64,000 nt of DNA. Source: Komagataeibacter melaceti (GTDB lineage Bacteria > Pseudomonadota > Alphaproteobacteria > Acetobacterales > Acetobacteraceae). This document shows, in pieces, positions 19,069 through 30,322 of this stretch. Location of the stretch: contig NZ_QUWV01000039.1 of NCBI RefSeq assembly GCF_003403295.1, positions 38,951-102,950 of the forward strand, read 5' to 3'. Position 1 is the first letter of the stretch. Each line of letters starts with the position of its first letter. The notes under the pieces are model-generated. The model searched no databases and was not told the DNA's origin. It was given only the letters and a program-made list of their open reading frames with translations. Both the position numbers and the translations under genes were made by a program.

Positions 19069-19391
19069 CAAGAAGTCCTGTTTGTGTTGATCTGCTTTGA
19101 TATGGATTCGAAAAAATGGACGCGGAACGCCTGCTCCGTGTCGAATTGCATGCCCTGTTGTCAGCCCGCTCGGGCCAGTAATCCTGTTTGTCGCCAGCAT
19201 ATTGCCAGCGTGTGGCCTGCCGTGCGCGGTGGACCCGGCTCACTTCCCCATGCCCCACCTGATGGATCGGATGGCTGGAAATGGCGCTCAACACCACGCG
19301 GGCCGACAGGCCAGCGTTATGAATTCTCGCATGGGATTATCATGTAATCCCGCGAACTTAAAACTCTTTCCGTGACCGGCCCCGATTATTC
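19069..19391. other. gap between birA and rnj where coaX would be expected
   Basis: 323 bases with no recognisable gene and no trace of a type III pantothenate kinase motif in any frame I read. The longest minus-strand ORF (19061-19297) is low in typical coding character and overlaps the rnj start. A separate rnj promoter may be here. Confidence 0.5.
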
Positions 19392-20180
19392 TTACCCTCC
19401 GGGGGCCAGCAGCACTTCCCCCGTAACCACGCGCCGCAGGCCCGATGGTGTCTGCAAAAGCAGGATTCCGTCATCCGCCAGACCATAAAAAGTCCCACTG
19501 AACTGCTGGTTTCCCGCCCTTACGCCGATCGTCGTACCAACCGGATGCGCGCGCTCAAGCCATGCATGACGGATCACATCAAACCCGCCGGTCGTATAAC
19601 GATGCAGCCATGTATCGAGTTCGCGCAGCACGGCCCGCGCCATCTCCTGTGGTGTCGGAGCATCCGGCACGCCATCCGCCAGGCAGGCCAGTTCGCGCCC
19701 CTCGATCCGTGGGGCGCGCGCCAGATTGACGCCAATCCCGATCACCTGCCACGCCATGTTCGCCACGGCGCCGGTCTCGATCAGGATACCCGCCATCTTG
19801 CGGCCAGCCAGCAGCAGGTCATTGGGCCATTTCAGTTCCAGCGCATCATCGGTGGGCAGGAAACGGGCCACGGCCCCATACAGCGCCAGCCCGGCAATGA
19901 AGGGCCACAGCCCCACCGGCACGCCAGCCCCCTGCCCCGTCAGCATGATGGACAGCGCAAGGTTGCCGCCCGGATCGGTCCACTCCCGCCCCCGGCTGCC
20001 ACGCCCGGCTGTCTGTTCCAGCGCGAGGATCGCGACACCATTCGCGCCCTCACCCGCTTCCAGCCGGGCCTTGCATAGGTCGGAGGTTGATCCCAGCCGG
20101 TCATACACCTCCATCCGCCATCCCTCCCCCTGTTCACGGGGAAGCTGGAAGATGGCGGGAGCGACCGGGATATCTGTCAT
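19392..20180 (-). CDS. birA: biotin--[acetyl-CoA-carboxylase] ligase
   Basis: 262 residues. The biotinyl-AMP-binding loop is AGRGSRGREW, followed by KWPNDLLLAGRKMAGILIE and GIGVNL. A C-terminal SH3-like domain closes the protein. The N-terminal helix-turn-helix of E. coli BirA is absent, so this is an enzyme only, without repressor function. It attaches biotin to the carboxylase carrier protein. It begins 3 bases after the nuoN stop, a conserved alphaproteobacterial linkage. Confidence 0.93.
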   Translation of the reverse strand: MTDIPVAPAIFQLPREQGEGWRMEVYDRLGSTSDLCKARLEAGEGANGVAILALEQTAGRGSRGREWTDPGGNLALSIMLTGQGAGVPVGLWPFIAGLALYGAVARFLPTDDALELKWPNDLLLAGRKMAGILIETGAVANMAWQVIGIGVNLARAPRIEGRELACLADGVPDAPTPQEMARAVLRELDTWLHRYTTGGFDVIRHAWLERAHPVGTTIGVRAGNQQFSGTFYGLADDGILLLQTPSGLRRVVTGEVLLAPGG

Positions 20181-20183
20181 ACG

Positions 20184-21626
20184 TTACCTGAACAATGCGG
20201 CGGCGGCGGCCTGTGCTGCGGATGAAACGGGACCAAGCCCCACCACGAAGAACACGGTCACCAGCCCCATCCCGACCGATACGAACGAGACGGAAACAGG
20301 CGAACGGTCTAGTGCGGGCTCGGCCGCATCAAAGAACATGACCTTGACGATGCGGATGTAATAATACGCCCCGATCACGCTGCTGATGATACCGATTGCC
20401 GCCAGCCCGTAAAGCTGTGCATTGATCGCGGCATAGAACACCATCAGCTTGCCAAAGAAACCGGCCAGCGGTGGCGCGCCCGCCATGCTGAACATGAACA
20501 CCGCCATGGCCAGCGCCATGCCCGGGTCCGTGCGGCCCAGACCGGCCAGGTCACTGATGCGCGAGACTTCCCGCCCCTTGCGGCGCATCGCCACAATGCC
20601 GGCAAACGCCCCGACATTCATGAACAGGTAGGTGACAAGATAGACCAGCGTGCCCCGCGTGCCTTCCGCCGTGCCCGCGGCCATGCCGATCATGGCGTAG
20701 CCCATGTGCCCGATGGAGGAATAGGCCATGAGCCGCTTGATGTTCACCTGCGGAATGGCGGCCAGCGAACCGAACACCATGGACGCGGCGGACACCACCT
20801 CGATCAGCAACTGCCACTGCGGCGTCATGCTGCCAAAGGGACCGGCCATGACCCGTAGCAGGACCGCGAAGGCCGCGATCTTGGGCGCACCGGCCATGTA
20901 GGAGGTAACCGGCGTCGGCGCACCCTGATAGACATCGGGCGTCCACATATGGAACGGCACCATGGACAGCTTGAAGCACAGCCCCACCAGCACGAACACG
21001 ATACCAACCATAAGCCCGGCGGGCAGCACGGCGCTGCCGCGCACGGCCTGCTGCAGCCCGGCATATTCCAGCGTCCCGGCAAAGCCGTAAGCCAGCGAAA
21101 TGCCATAAAGCAGGATGCCCGAGGCCAGTGAGCCAAGCACGAAATACTTGAGCCCCGCCTCCGCCGCCGTAACCCGGTCCCGCGCGAAGGCGCACAGGAT
21201 GTAGATGGACAGCGAGGACAGTTCCAGCCCGACAAACAGCGTCATGAGGTTGCCCGACGATGCCATGATCATGGTCCCCAGTGTGGAGAACAGGATCAGG
21301 ATGGGGAATTCGAACTTGTCGATCTCCATTTCCCGCGCGTAACCCACGCTCAGCACCAGCGACAGCGCCGCGCCGGACAGGCTCAGCACCTTCATGAAGC
21401 GGGCAAAGCCGTCATTGATGAAGACATGGCTGTAACCGGTGCCATCAGGCGACATGACGACAAGGATGCCGGTGACGACAAGCGCCAGCAGCGTCATCAT
21501 CGTGCACGAGAAGAAGGCCTGCCCGCGCTTCTGCATCACCCCGGCAAGCAGGATGGCCAGCCCGGACAGGGCCAGCACGATTTCGGGCAGAGCAAGTGTC
21601 CAGTTCATTGGTAGTGGCCCTGACAT
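20184..21626 (-). CDS. nuoN: NADH-quinone oxidoreductase subunit N
   Basis: 480 residues, polytopic with about 14 membrane helices. It is NuoN rather than NuoM: VGLELSSLSIYILCAFARDRVTA and AGLKYFVLGSLASGILLYG are NuoN-specific, as is KLSMVPFHMWTPDVYQGAPTPV. AYSSIGHMGYAMIG is the shared antiporter helix. It forms one proton channel of complex I. The usual NuoN start would be at the internal MNWTLALPE; the annotated ATG adds MSGPLP. Its start is 8 bases after the nuoL stop, and no nuoM lies between them. Confidence 0.95.
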   Translation of the reverse strand: MSGPLPMNWTLALPEIVLALSGLAILLAGVMQKRGQAFFSCTMMTLLALVVTGILVVMSPDGTGYSHVFINDGFARFMKVLSLSGAALSLVLSVGYAREMEIDKFEFPILILFSTLGTMIMASSGNLMTLFVGLELSSLSIYILCAFARDRVTAAEAGLKYFVLGSLASGILLYGISLAYGFAGTLEYAGLQQAVRGSAVLPAGLMVGIVFVLVGLCFKLSMVPFHMWTPDVYQGAPTPVTSYMAGAPKIAAFAVLLRVMAGPFGSMTPQWQLLIEVVSAASMVFGSLAAIPQVNIKRLMAYSSIGHMGYAMIGMAAGTAEGTRGTLVYLVTYLFMNVGAFAGIVAMRRKGREVSRISDLAGLGRTDPGMALAMAVFMFSMAGAPPLAGFFGKLMVFYAAINAQLYGLAAIGIISSVIGAYYYIRIVKVMFFDAAEPALDRSPVSVSFVSVGMGLVTVFFVVGLGPVSSAAQAAAAALFR

Positions 21627-21634
21627 CCTTGGGG

Positions 21635-23575
21635 TTAGCGGGAAAACAGCATGGTGGAGAGAAGAACCACCAGGCCGATCAACATGGAAAAGGCATAAAC
21701 CGCGATGGAGCCGGTCTGGACACGCACGGCCTGCCCGGCCGTGCCCGCGGTCAGGCGGGCCAGCCCTTCGGGTATGCCCTCGACCACGCCTTCATCCGCG
21801 CCTTTCCACAGCACGCGCGCCAGCGCACGGTAGGGACGGATGATGATGGCGTCATACAGCTCATCAAAATACCATTTGTTCAGCAGGAACAGGTAAAGCG
21901 GGCGCAGGCTGCGGGCCATCGCCGCCGGAATGCCGGGGCTGGCGATGTAGCATACATAGGCCACGGCAATGCCCAGCACGGCGGCGAAGGTGGGCACCAG
22001 TGCAATGAACCCCGGTGTCTGCTCAAGCCGGGCAATCACATCGTGGCCGGGAACACTGGCAATCGCCCCGTTCCAGAACACGGCCTGGCGCGCGCCCACA
22101 TATAGCGGCTCGAGTACCAGCCCCGCCACGACCGCGCCAAAGGCCAGCAGGATGACCGGCAGCAGCATGGAGGGCGGGCTTTCATGCGCGCCCTCATACA
22201 GGTGCGCGTCCCGGGGTTTGCCATGGAAGACCAGGAAGATCAGCCGCCAGCTATACAGCGCGGTCAGGAACGCGGTGACGCAGCCCATGACCCAGCCATA
22301 ATGGCCCATGGCGCTATCGGACATCCACGCGGCCTCAAGGATCGCGTCCTTCGACCAGTAACCCGCGAACGGGAAGATACCGGCCAGGGCAAGGCTGCCG
22401 ATCCACATGGCGGCATAGGTCAGCGGGATCTTGCGCCACAGCCCGCCCATGCGGAACATGTCCTGTTCATCATGCACGGCGTGGATCACGCAGCCCGCGC
22501 CCAGAAACAGCAGCGCCTTGAAGAACGCATGCGTGGTCAGGTGGAACATGGAGGCCTGATAGGCCCCGACCCCGACCGCCACGAACATGTAGCCAAGCTG
22601 CGAACAGGTGGAATAGGCGATGGTGCGCTTGATGTCCGGCTGCACCAGCCCGACCGTGGCGGCAAAGAAGCTGGTCGTGCCGCCAACCAGCACGATCAGG
22701 TCACGCGTAACGGGCGCAAGCCCCAGCAGCGGCGACATGCGCACCATCAGGAAGACACCGGCCGTGACCATCGTGGCCGCATGGATCAGGGCGGAAACCG
22801 GGGTCGGTCCCTCCATCGCGTCGGGCAGCCATGTATGCAGCAGCAACTGGGCCGACTTGCCCATCGCGCCGATAAACAGCAGCGTCGCAATCACTTCCAG
22901 CAGCGGATGCGTGCCGAAAAGCTGGAACGTATCATTCACATGGGCGGGAATGGCCGCGAAAATATCATCATACGACACGCTGCCCAGCCGGATGAAGATG
23001 AGCGAGATGCCGACCAGGAAGAACAGGTCCGCCACGCGGTTGACGACAAACGCCTTGATCGCGGCCCGGGCGGCGGCAGGACGGTCATACCAGTACCCGA
23101 TAAGCAGGTAACTGGCGAGGCCGACCCCTTCCCACCCGAAAAATAGCTGGAGCAGGTTGTCGGACGTCACGAGCATGAGCATCGCGAAGGTAAACAGCGA
23201 CAGGTAGGAGAAGAAACGGTACACTGGCGCGCTTTCATGCGCCATGTAGCCCACGCTGTACACATGCACCAGCAGCGAGACCACGGTCACCATGGCCACC
23301 ACGCTGACCGACAGCGCATCCATGCGCAGTTGCCAGTCCGCGGTGAAATCCGCCGCGTGAATCCACTGGGCCACGGGAACGATGACCGTGTTCATGCCGC
23401 TGCCCATCTCGAAGCCCAGCACGCCGATCGCCGCCAGCGCCGCGCAGGCCATGAGCGCGATGGTGGTCAGCCGCGCCGCCGCGTCGCCCATCAGGTGGCC
23501 AAAGCCACCGGCGACAAGGAACCCGATAAGGGGCGCGAAGACTGCCACCTCAAAAAGGAGGGATGCCATCTGCAT
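21635..23575 (-). CDS. nuoL: NADH-quinone oxidoreductase subunit L
   Basis: 646 residues. Typical NuoL sequence: LFFGWEGVGLASYLLIGYWY, HTWLPDAMEGPTPVSALIHAATMVTAGVF split over two motifs, and SQLGYMFVAVGVGAY. The C-terminal amphipathic lateral helix region ends in a final membrane anchor (AFSMLIGLVVLLSTMLF). It is the distal proton-pumping arm subunit. It follows nuoK by 6 bases. Confidence 0.96.
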   Translation of the reverse strand: MQMASLLFEVAVFAPLIGFLVAGGFGHLMGDAAARLTTIALMACAALAAIGVLGFEMGSGMNTVIVPVAQWIHAADFTADWQLRMDALSVSVVAMVTVVSLLVHVYSVGYMAHESAPVYRFFSYLSLFTFAMLMLVTSDNLLQLFFGWEGVGLASYLLIGYWYDRPAAARAAIKAFVVNRVADLFFLVGISLIFIRLGSVSYDDIFAAIPAHVNDTFQLFGTHPLLEVIATLLFIGAMGKSAQLLLHTWLPDAMEGPTPVSALIHAATMVTAGVFLMVRMSPLLGLAPVTRDLIVLVGGTTSFFAATVGLVQPDIKRTIAYSTCSQLGYMFVAVGVGAYQASMFHLTTHAFFKALLFLGAGCVIHAVHDEQDMFRMGGLWRKIPLTYAAMWIGSLALAGIFPFAGYWSKDAILEAAWMSDSAMGHYGWVMGCVTAFLTALYSWRLIFLVFHGKPRDAHLYEGAHESPPSMLLPVILLAFGAVVAGLVLEPLYVGARQAVFWNGAIASVPGHDVIARLEQTPGFIALVPTFAAVLGIAVAYVCYIASPGIPAAMARSLRPLYLFLLNKWYFDELYDAIIIRPYRALARVLWKGADEGVVEGIPEGLARLTAGTAGQAVRVQTGSIAVYAFSMLIGLVVLLSTMLFSR

Positions 23576-23581
23576 TTTCCC

Positions 23582-23905
23582 TTACCCCTTCATCATCGTA
23601 ACATCGTCGACTTCGATCGAGCCGCGATTACGGAAATAGACCGTGACAATGGCCAGCCCGATGGCGGATTCCGCCGCCGCGATGGTCAGCACGAACAGGG
23701 TCATCACCTGCCCCGACAGATCGCCGGTAGCGGCTGAGAACGCCACGAAATTGATGTTGGCCGAAAGCAGGATCAGCTCGATCGACATCAGGATGATGAT
23801 GACGTTCTTGCGGTTCAGGAAAATGCCGAACACCCCCAGAACCAGCAGGATCGCGCCAACACTCAGGTATGGCGTAAGGCCGATCCCCTCAATCGCGTTA
23901 TCCAT
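23582..23905 (-). CDS. nuoK: NADH-quinone oxidoreductase subunit K
   Basis: 107 residues from the ATG at 23903-23905; the longer ORF to 24166 is antisense-like sequence inside nuoJ. Three membrane helices are visible. The conserved glutamate is in [19 protein letters not shown] and a second in [13 protein letters not shown], both part of the proton path. It overlaps the nuoJ stop by eight bases. Confidence 0.95.
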   Translation of the reverse strand: MDNAIEGIGLTPYLSVGAILLVLGVFGIFLNRKNVIIILMSIELILLSANINFVAFSAATGDLSGQVMTLFVLTIAAAESAIGLAIVTVYFRNRGSIEVDDVTMMKG

Positions 23906-24671
23906 TGTCCTGTCCTTTCGCGCCATCCGCCGGGGCCACAACCACCAGGGCGGTCTGTATTTCTTCCTCCGCCTCGCTCTGGCGCCATGCCTCGGTCCCG
24001 TAGGTTCCGGGCACGGCCGCCACGTCGTAGGAGTCACGGGGGCGCAGGAACCCGCCCTGCGCCGCGACACCGGCGCCCAGCGGAACCTGCAGCATTTCAA
24101 GGGAATCCTGCGGCACACGGTCGTGCTGGCGGTCGATGTTCTGCCTGCGTCCCGTGGGCCGGTCACGCAGGGTCAGCACGATCGCGCCGATCATGGCCAC
24201 CAGCAGCACCAGCGCGCATGTCTGGAACAGGAAGATGTAGTGGGTATAGATCACGTCACCCAGCGCGGCGGTATTGGTCCGCGCGGGCGATGAGGGCACG
24301 AGATGCCTGATCTGCCCGATATTGCCGGCAACCCGCCAGTGCATGAACGCCATGAGCAGTTCCACCAGCAGGACGCCGCCCACCGCCGCCCCGATCGGGG
24401 CGTAACGCTGCACGCCTTCGCGCATCTGCGCAAAGCGGATATCGAGCATCATGACCACGAACAGGAAAAGCACCGCGACCGCGCCGACATAGACAATGAC
24501 GAGCGTCATGGCCAGGAATTCGGCCCCCGCGATCAGGAACAGCCCCGCCGCATTGAAAAACGCCAGTATGAGGAACAGTACCGAATGCACCGGGTTACGG
24601 GCACACACCACCATGGTGGCGGACAGAACCAGAACCGCCGCGAAAACGTAAAAGACGATTTGGGTCATCAT
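23898..24671 (-). CDS. nuoJ: NADH-quinone oxidoreductase subunit J
   Basis: About 257 residues; starts at the first of two adjacent ATGs (24669-24671), with AGGAAG about 7 bases upstream. Five membrane helices at the N-terminal side include [24 protein letters not shown] split by the family motif. The C-terminal 80 or so residues are a hydrophilic tail that is Gln/Glu-rich, longer than in E. coli NuoJ. It forms part of the membrane arm close to NuoK and NuoH. Confidence 0.92.
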   Translation of the reverse strand: MMTQIVFYVFAAVLVLSATMVVCARNPVHSVLFLILAFFNAAGLFLIAGAEFLAMTLVIVYVGAVAVLFLFVVMMLDIRFAQMREGVQRYAPIGAAVGGVLLVELLMAFMHWRVAGNIGQIRHLVPSSPARTNTAALGDVIYTHYIFLFQTCALVLLVAMIGAIVLTLRDRPTGRRQNIDRQHDRVPQDSLEMLQVPLGAGVAAQGGFLRPRDSYDVAAVPGTYGTEAWRQSEAEEEIQTALVVVAPADGAKGQDNG

Positions 24672-24749
24672 GGGTGAGCTTCCTGCCGCATGGATGTTTC
24701 CTCCTGCTGGCATGGCGGCCACGGCCTGCGCCGGGGCGGCCGTGCGGTG

Positions 24750-25238
24750 TCAACGGTACGGGGCATCAAGCTCGAGCCTGCGGGCGAGAACACTTTCCCA
24801 CCGGTCGCCATTGGCCAGGAGCTTGTCCTTGTTGTACATAAGTTCTTCGCGGGTTTCGGTCGCGAATTCATAATTCGGCCCTTCGACAATCGCATCGACC
24901 GGGCAGGCTTCCTCGCACAGGCCGCAATAGATGCACTTGGTCATATCAATGTCGTAGCGCGTGGTGCGGCGTGAGCCGTCATCGCGCGGTTCGGCCTCGA
25001 TGGTGATGGCTTCCGCCGGGCATGTCGCCTCGCACAGCTTGCATGCGATGCACCGCTCCTCCCCGTTCGGGTAGCGGCGCAATGCATGCTCGCCACGGAA
25101 ACGGTGCGAAAGTACCCCCTTTTCATAGGGGTAGTTGATCGTGGCCTTCGGCTTGAACATCGCCCTGAATGTCACGCTCATGCCCGCCACCAGTTCGGAC
25201 AGCAGCATGGCGTGGGCGGTTTTGCCTAACTTTCCCAT
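24750..25238 (-). CDS. nuoI: NADH-quinone oxidoreductase subunit I
   Basis: 162 residues from the ATG at 25236-25238. Two 4Fe-4S ferredoxin motifs are complete: [12 protein letters not shown] and [16 protein letters not shown], ligating clusters N6a and N6b. It carries electrons from NuoG toward NuoB. Its start overlaps the nuoH stop by one base (TAATG); the 78-base gap to nuoJ is the largest in the operon. Confidence 0.96.
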   Translation of the reverse strand: MGKLGKTAHAMLLSELVAGMSVTFRAMFKPKATINYPYEKGVLSHRFRGEHALRRYPNGEERCIACKLCEATCPAEAITIEAEPRDDGSRRTTRYDIDMTKCIYCGLCEEACPVDAIVEGPNYEFATETREELMYNKDKLLANGDRWESVLARRLELDAPYR

Positions 25239-26260
25239 TAGCCTGCTCCTCCGGGCAGAAGGCCCGTAACCATCAGGAATCCCGCGCTCAGCACCATCCA
25301 CGCCAGTGAGAAGGGCAGGAACACCTTCCAGCCCAGCCGCATGAGCTGGTCGTAGCGGAAGCGGGGGAATGTGGCGCGCACCCAGATAAACACGAACAGG
25401 CAGAACAGGATCTTGGCGATCAGCCACAGCGGCCCGGGTATCCATGTCAGCGGCGCGATCCCCAGCGGCGGCAGCCAGCCACCAAGGAACAGGATGCTGA
25501 CCATGCCGGACATGAGGAACATGTTCGCGTATTCACCCAGAAAGAACAGGCCGAAGGCGAGCGCCGAATATTCGACAAAGAAGCCTGCGACGAGTTCACT
25601 CTCGCCTTCGGGCAGGTCAAACGGGGCGCGGTTCGTCTCGGCCAGGGCCGAGATGAAAAACACGATGAACATGGGGAACATGGGCAGGCAGAACCAGACA
25701 TGGCGCTGCGCCAGTACGATGTCGTTCAGGTTGAGGCTGCCCACGGCCAGCAGGACCGATACGATCACCAGCCCGATCGAGACCTCGTAGGACACCATCT
25801 GCGCGGCCGAGCGCAGGCCACCCAGAAAGGCGTATTTGGAATTGGACGCCCAACCCGCGATCAGCATGCCATAGACACCCAGCGACGAGATCGCCAGCAG
25901 GTACAGCACCCCCACGTTGATGTTGGCGATCGCCAGCCCGTTGCCCGTCGGTATGACCGCCCAGGCCACCATGGCCAGTGAAAAAGTCAGGAACGGTGCG
26001 AACAGGAACAGCATCCGGTTCGCGCCTGACGGGATGACCGTCTCCTTCGTCAGCATCTTGATGGCGTCGGCAAAAGCCTGCAGCACGCCGAACGGACCGT
26101 TCACATTCGGCCCCTTGCGCAACTGCATGGCGGCCATCACCTTGCGTTCCGCCAGTGTCAGGTACGCCACACCCAGCAGCAGGGGGGCGAGCACGGCCAG
26201 GGATTCAAGCGCGATCAGCAGGATCTGGCCGATAATGGTATGAAAGAAGAAATAAGCCAT
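25238..26260 (-). CDS. nuoH: NADH-quinone oxidoreductase subunit H
   Basis: 340 residues with eight membrane helices. Conserved quinone-chamber sequence: [21 protein letters not shown] split around [15 protein letters not shown], and [17 protein letters not shown]. It links the quinone site to the proton-pumping arm. It follows nuoG by 4 bases. Confidence 0.96.
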   Translation of the reverse strand: MAYFFFHTIIGQILLIALESLAVLAPLLLGVAYLTLAERKVMAAMQLRKGPNVNGPFGVLQAFADAIKMLTKETVIPSGANRMLFLFAPFLTFSLAMVAWAVIPTGNGLAIANINVGVLYLLAISSLGVYGMLIAGWASNSKYAFLGGLRSAAQMVSYEVSIGLVIVSVLLAVGSLNLNDIVLAQRHVWFCLPMFPMFIVFFISALAETNRAPFDLPEGESELVAGFFVEYSALAFGLFFLGEYANMFLMSGMVSILFLGGWLPPLGIAPLTWIPGPLWLIAKILFCLFVFIWVRATFPRFRYDQLMRLGWKVFLPFSLAWMVLSAGFLMVTGLLPGGAG

Positions 26261-26264
26261 CTAC

Positions 26265-28331
26265 CTACTCCGCAGCCTCAATGGCGGGGTGCACGTAAAC
26301 CCCTGAACAGGTTTCCATGGTCGGGCTGGCGCGGCACACGGCATGGGTCAGGTAATAATTCGTAATGACCGGCCTGAACGGCGCATTCGATACGGCAACC
26401 TTGCCCGCCTGCGGGGCCGTGGTGTCCGACGTGCCATGGCGGCTCCACTCCACCTGCCCGAACACGGGGCTGGCCTGTGCCATGCGTGCGCGCAGGGCCT
26501 CGAGCGTGTCATAGGGCAGCTTGTGGCCCACGACCTCGGAAAACGCACGCAGGATGCGCCAGTCTTCGCGTGCATCGCCCGGCGGCATGACGGCCCGGAA
26601 AGCCTCCTGCACCCGCCCTTCGGTATTGGTGTAGGTGCCCGGCTTTTCGGCATAGAGCGTGCCGGGCAGGATCACATCCGCCCGCGCGGCACCCGCATCG
26701 CCATGATGGCCCTGATAGACCACAAAGGTTTCCGGCGCGATCTGGTCGGTCGGGAACTCATCCGCCCCCAGCAGCCACAGCACATCCACCCCGCCCCGCA
26801 GCATGCCCGCAACGTCGCGCCCCTTCGGGCCGGGCACGAGACCAAGGTCCAGCCCCGCCACGCGGCTGGCCGCCGTGTGCAGGACATTGAAGCCGTGCCA
26901 TTCAGGAGTGATGGCGCCAACCTGTGCCGCCAGATCCCAGCAGGCCCGTGCTATGGCCTGCCCGTCCGGGCGGGTCAGCGCGCCATGGCCCACGATGATC
27001 ATCGGCTTTTTCGCCTTGGCCAGCACATCGGCAAATGGCAGCTTGCCCGCGGCAAGCGCCGCCAGCGTGTCCGGTCCCTCCCCCAGCACCTCGGCGGCGT
27101 AGGTCGGGTCGGCATTGGGTGCGCCGATCATGGCGATGGGGAACCCGCCACGCCCCGCCGCCAGGTAGCGCTTGCGGATGCGGGCATTGAGTACGGGCGC
27201 TTCCTGCCGGGGGACCGAACCCACGATCAGCAGGGCATCCGCTTCCTCGATCCCGGTGATGCCGGTATTGAAGGTGTAGAAATCCCGGCGGGAAGTATCG
27301 TATTTCGCCCCGTCCTGCCGGCAGTCGATATTGGCTGAACCCAGTGCTTCCATCAGGTCCTTGAGCGCCAGCATGCTCTCGGCGTCGCACATGTCACCCG
27401 CAATCGCGCCAATGCGCTCACCGGGCACACCCTTCAGCCGGGTCGCGATGGTGGCGAAAGCATCCTGCCAGCTTGCGGGCTGGAGCCTGCCATCCACCCT
27501 GATCCACGGGCGGTCAAGGCGGCGGCGGCGGAAACCGTCAACAACAAAGCGCCCCTTGTCAGACAGCCATTCCTCGTTCACCTCGTCATTGATGCGCGGC
27601 ACGATACGCAGCACGCTCGCGCCACGGGCATGCATGACGATGTTGGTGCCAACCGCGTCGCACACATCAATGGAATCCGTGCGTTTCAGCTCCCATGACC
27701 GCGCCGTGAAGGCATAGGGCTGCGATGTCAGCGCACCCACCGGGCAGATATCAATCAGGTTGCCCGACAGTTCGGATGTCAGGGCCTTTTCGACGTAGTT
27801 GGTGATTTCAAGATTTTCACCACGCGAAATCCCGCCCAGTTCCGGCACGCCCGCAATCTCGGTGGAAAAGCGGATGCAGCGCGTGCACTGGATGCAGCGC
27901 GTCATGACGGTCTTGACCAGCGGGCCAAGATATTTGTCGGTTACCGCACGCTTGTTTTCACGGTAGCGGGAATGGTCGGCGCCATAGCCAAAGGCCTGGT
28001 CCTGCAGGTCACATTCACCACCCTGATCGCAGATCGGGCAGTCAAGCGGATGGTTGATGAGCAGGAACTCCATCACCGCGCGGCGGGCGCGGCGCACCAC
28101 CTCGGTATCGGTGAAAATCTGCATGCCATCATTTACCGGGAAGCCACACGACGCCACCGGCTTGCGGCCGCCGGAAACCTCCACCAGGCACATCCGGCAG
28201 TTCCCCGCCACCGACAGGCGCTCATGGTAACAGAAACGCGGGATTTCCTTGCCCGCCGCCTCACAGGCCTGCAGGGCGCTGGAACCTGGGGCGACCTCTA
28301 CCGAGATACCGTCAACGGTTACTTTCACCAC
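26265..28331 (-). CDS. nuoG: NADH-quinone oxidoreductase subunit G
   Basis: 688 residues. An N-terminal 2Fe-2S ferredoxin domain has CYHERLSVAGNCRMC and a later cysteine. CPICDQGGECDLQDQ is the His/Cys 4Fe-4S region and CIQCTRCIRF the next ferredoxin motif. A molybdopterin-oxidoreductase-like domain without cofactor follows. It carries electrons from NuoE/F to NuoI. It begins 5 bases after nuoF. Confidence 0.95.
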   Translation of the reverse strand: MVKVTVDGISVEVAPGSSALQACEAAGKEIPRFCYHERLSVAGNCRMCLVEVSGGRKPVASCGFPVNDGMQIFTDTEVVRRARRAVMEFLLINHPLDCPICDQGGECDLQDQAFGYGADHSRYRENKRAVTDKYLGPLVKTVMTRCIQCTRCIRFSTEIAGVPELGGISRGENLEITNYVEKALTSELSGNLIDICPVGALTSQPYAFTARSWELKRTDSIDVCDAVGTNIVMHARGASVLRIVPRINDEVNEEWLSDKGRFVVDGFRRRRLDRPWIRVDGRLQPASWQDAFATIATRLKGVPGERIGAIAGDMCDAESMLALKDLMEALGSANIDCRQDGAKYDTSRRDFYTFNTGITGIEEADALLIVGSVPRQEAPVLNARIRKRYLAAGRGGFPIAMIGAPNADPTYAAEVLGEGPDTLAALAAGKLPFADVLAKAKKPMIIVGHGALTRPDGQAIARACWDLAAQVGAITPEWHGFNVLHTAASRVAGLDLGLVPGPKGRDVAGMLRGGVDVLWLLGADEFPTDQIAPETFVVYQGHHGDAGAARADVILPGTLYAEKPGTYTNTEGRVQEAFRAVMPPGDAREDWRILRAFSEVVGHKLPYDTLEALRARMAQASPVFGQVEWSRHGTSDTTAPQAGKVAVSNAPFRPVITNYYLTHAVCRASPTMETCSGVYVHPAIEAAE

Positions 28332-28336
28332 TGTTC

Positions 28337-29662
<1,326 letters not shown>

Positions 29663-29666
29663 GATC

Positions 29667-30317
29667 CTACCCCTGCCCCTGCGGCTTTGGCGCCGCGTCA
29701 TCGACCAGCACCTTGCGCCCGCCCGCCGGGGCGGAATCCATGCGCCCGGTGGTGGAACCCGCCGGTGGCCGTTCGCCACGACGCAGCGCCTCGATCAGTT
29801 CGTGGGTGCGCGGACCGTCAAGGTCTTCGTAATAATCATTGTCCACCTGCAGGACCGGTGCGTTGGCGCAGGCGCCAAGGCATTCGACCTCGGTCAGGGT
29901 GAACAGGCCATCCTTGCTGGTTTCACCAAAATTGCTGATGCCCGTGGCCGCCTTGCACGCGGCCGTGACATCATCGGAGCCACGCAGCCAGCATGATGTG
30001 GTCGTGCAGACCTGCAGGTGGTACCGGCCAATCGGCTTGGTATTGAACATGAAATAGAAGGTCGCGACCTCATACACACGGATCGGTGCGACCTCCAGCC
30101 GTGCGGCCACGACATCCATGGCCACGCGGGGCACCCACGCACTGCCCGTGGTACGGCCCATCTGGTCCTGCACCACATAAAGCAGCGGCAACGTACCGCT
30201 CGCCTTGCGCTCGGGCGGATATTTGGCAAGGATCGCGGCGATCTGGCGCTCGCTTTCCTCATCAAATGCGAAGTGGGTCGGTTCCACGCCCTGGGGCGCG
30301 TCAGACTGGACGGACAT
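29667..30317 (-). CDS. nuoE: NADH-quinone oxidoreductase subunit E
   Basis: 216 residues from the ATG at 30315-30317, preferred because AGGTGA lies 6 bases upstream; a GTG at 30326 would overlap nuoD (GTGA). It has a thioredoxin-like 2Fe-2S domain with [10 protein letters not shown] and [10 protein letters not shown] supplying the four cysteines of N1a. The C-terminal 50 or so residues are a hydrophilic Pro/Gly-rich extension. Confidence 0.93.
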   Translation of the reverse strand: MSVQSDAPQGVEPTHFAFDEESERQIAAILAKYPPERKASGTLPLLYVVQDQMGRTTGSAWVPRVAMDVVAARLEVAPIRVYEVATFYFMFNTKPIGRYHLQVCTTTSCWLRGSDDVTAACKAATGISNFGETSKDGLFTLTEVECLGACANAPVLQVDNDYYEDLDGPRTHELIEALRRGERPPAGSTTGRMDSAPAGGRKVLVDDAAPKPQGQG

Positions 30318-30322
30318 TTTGG

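Noticed and set aside
20184..21626. The gene after nuoL being nuoM rather than nuoN
   Set aside because: Motifs in the helix-4/5 region and the WTPDVYQGAPTPV segment are NuoN-specific, and birA follows as it does after nuoN.
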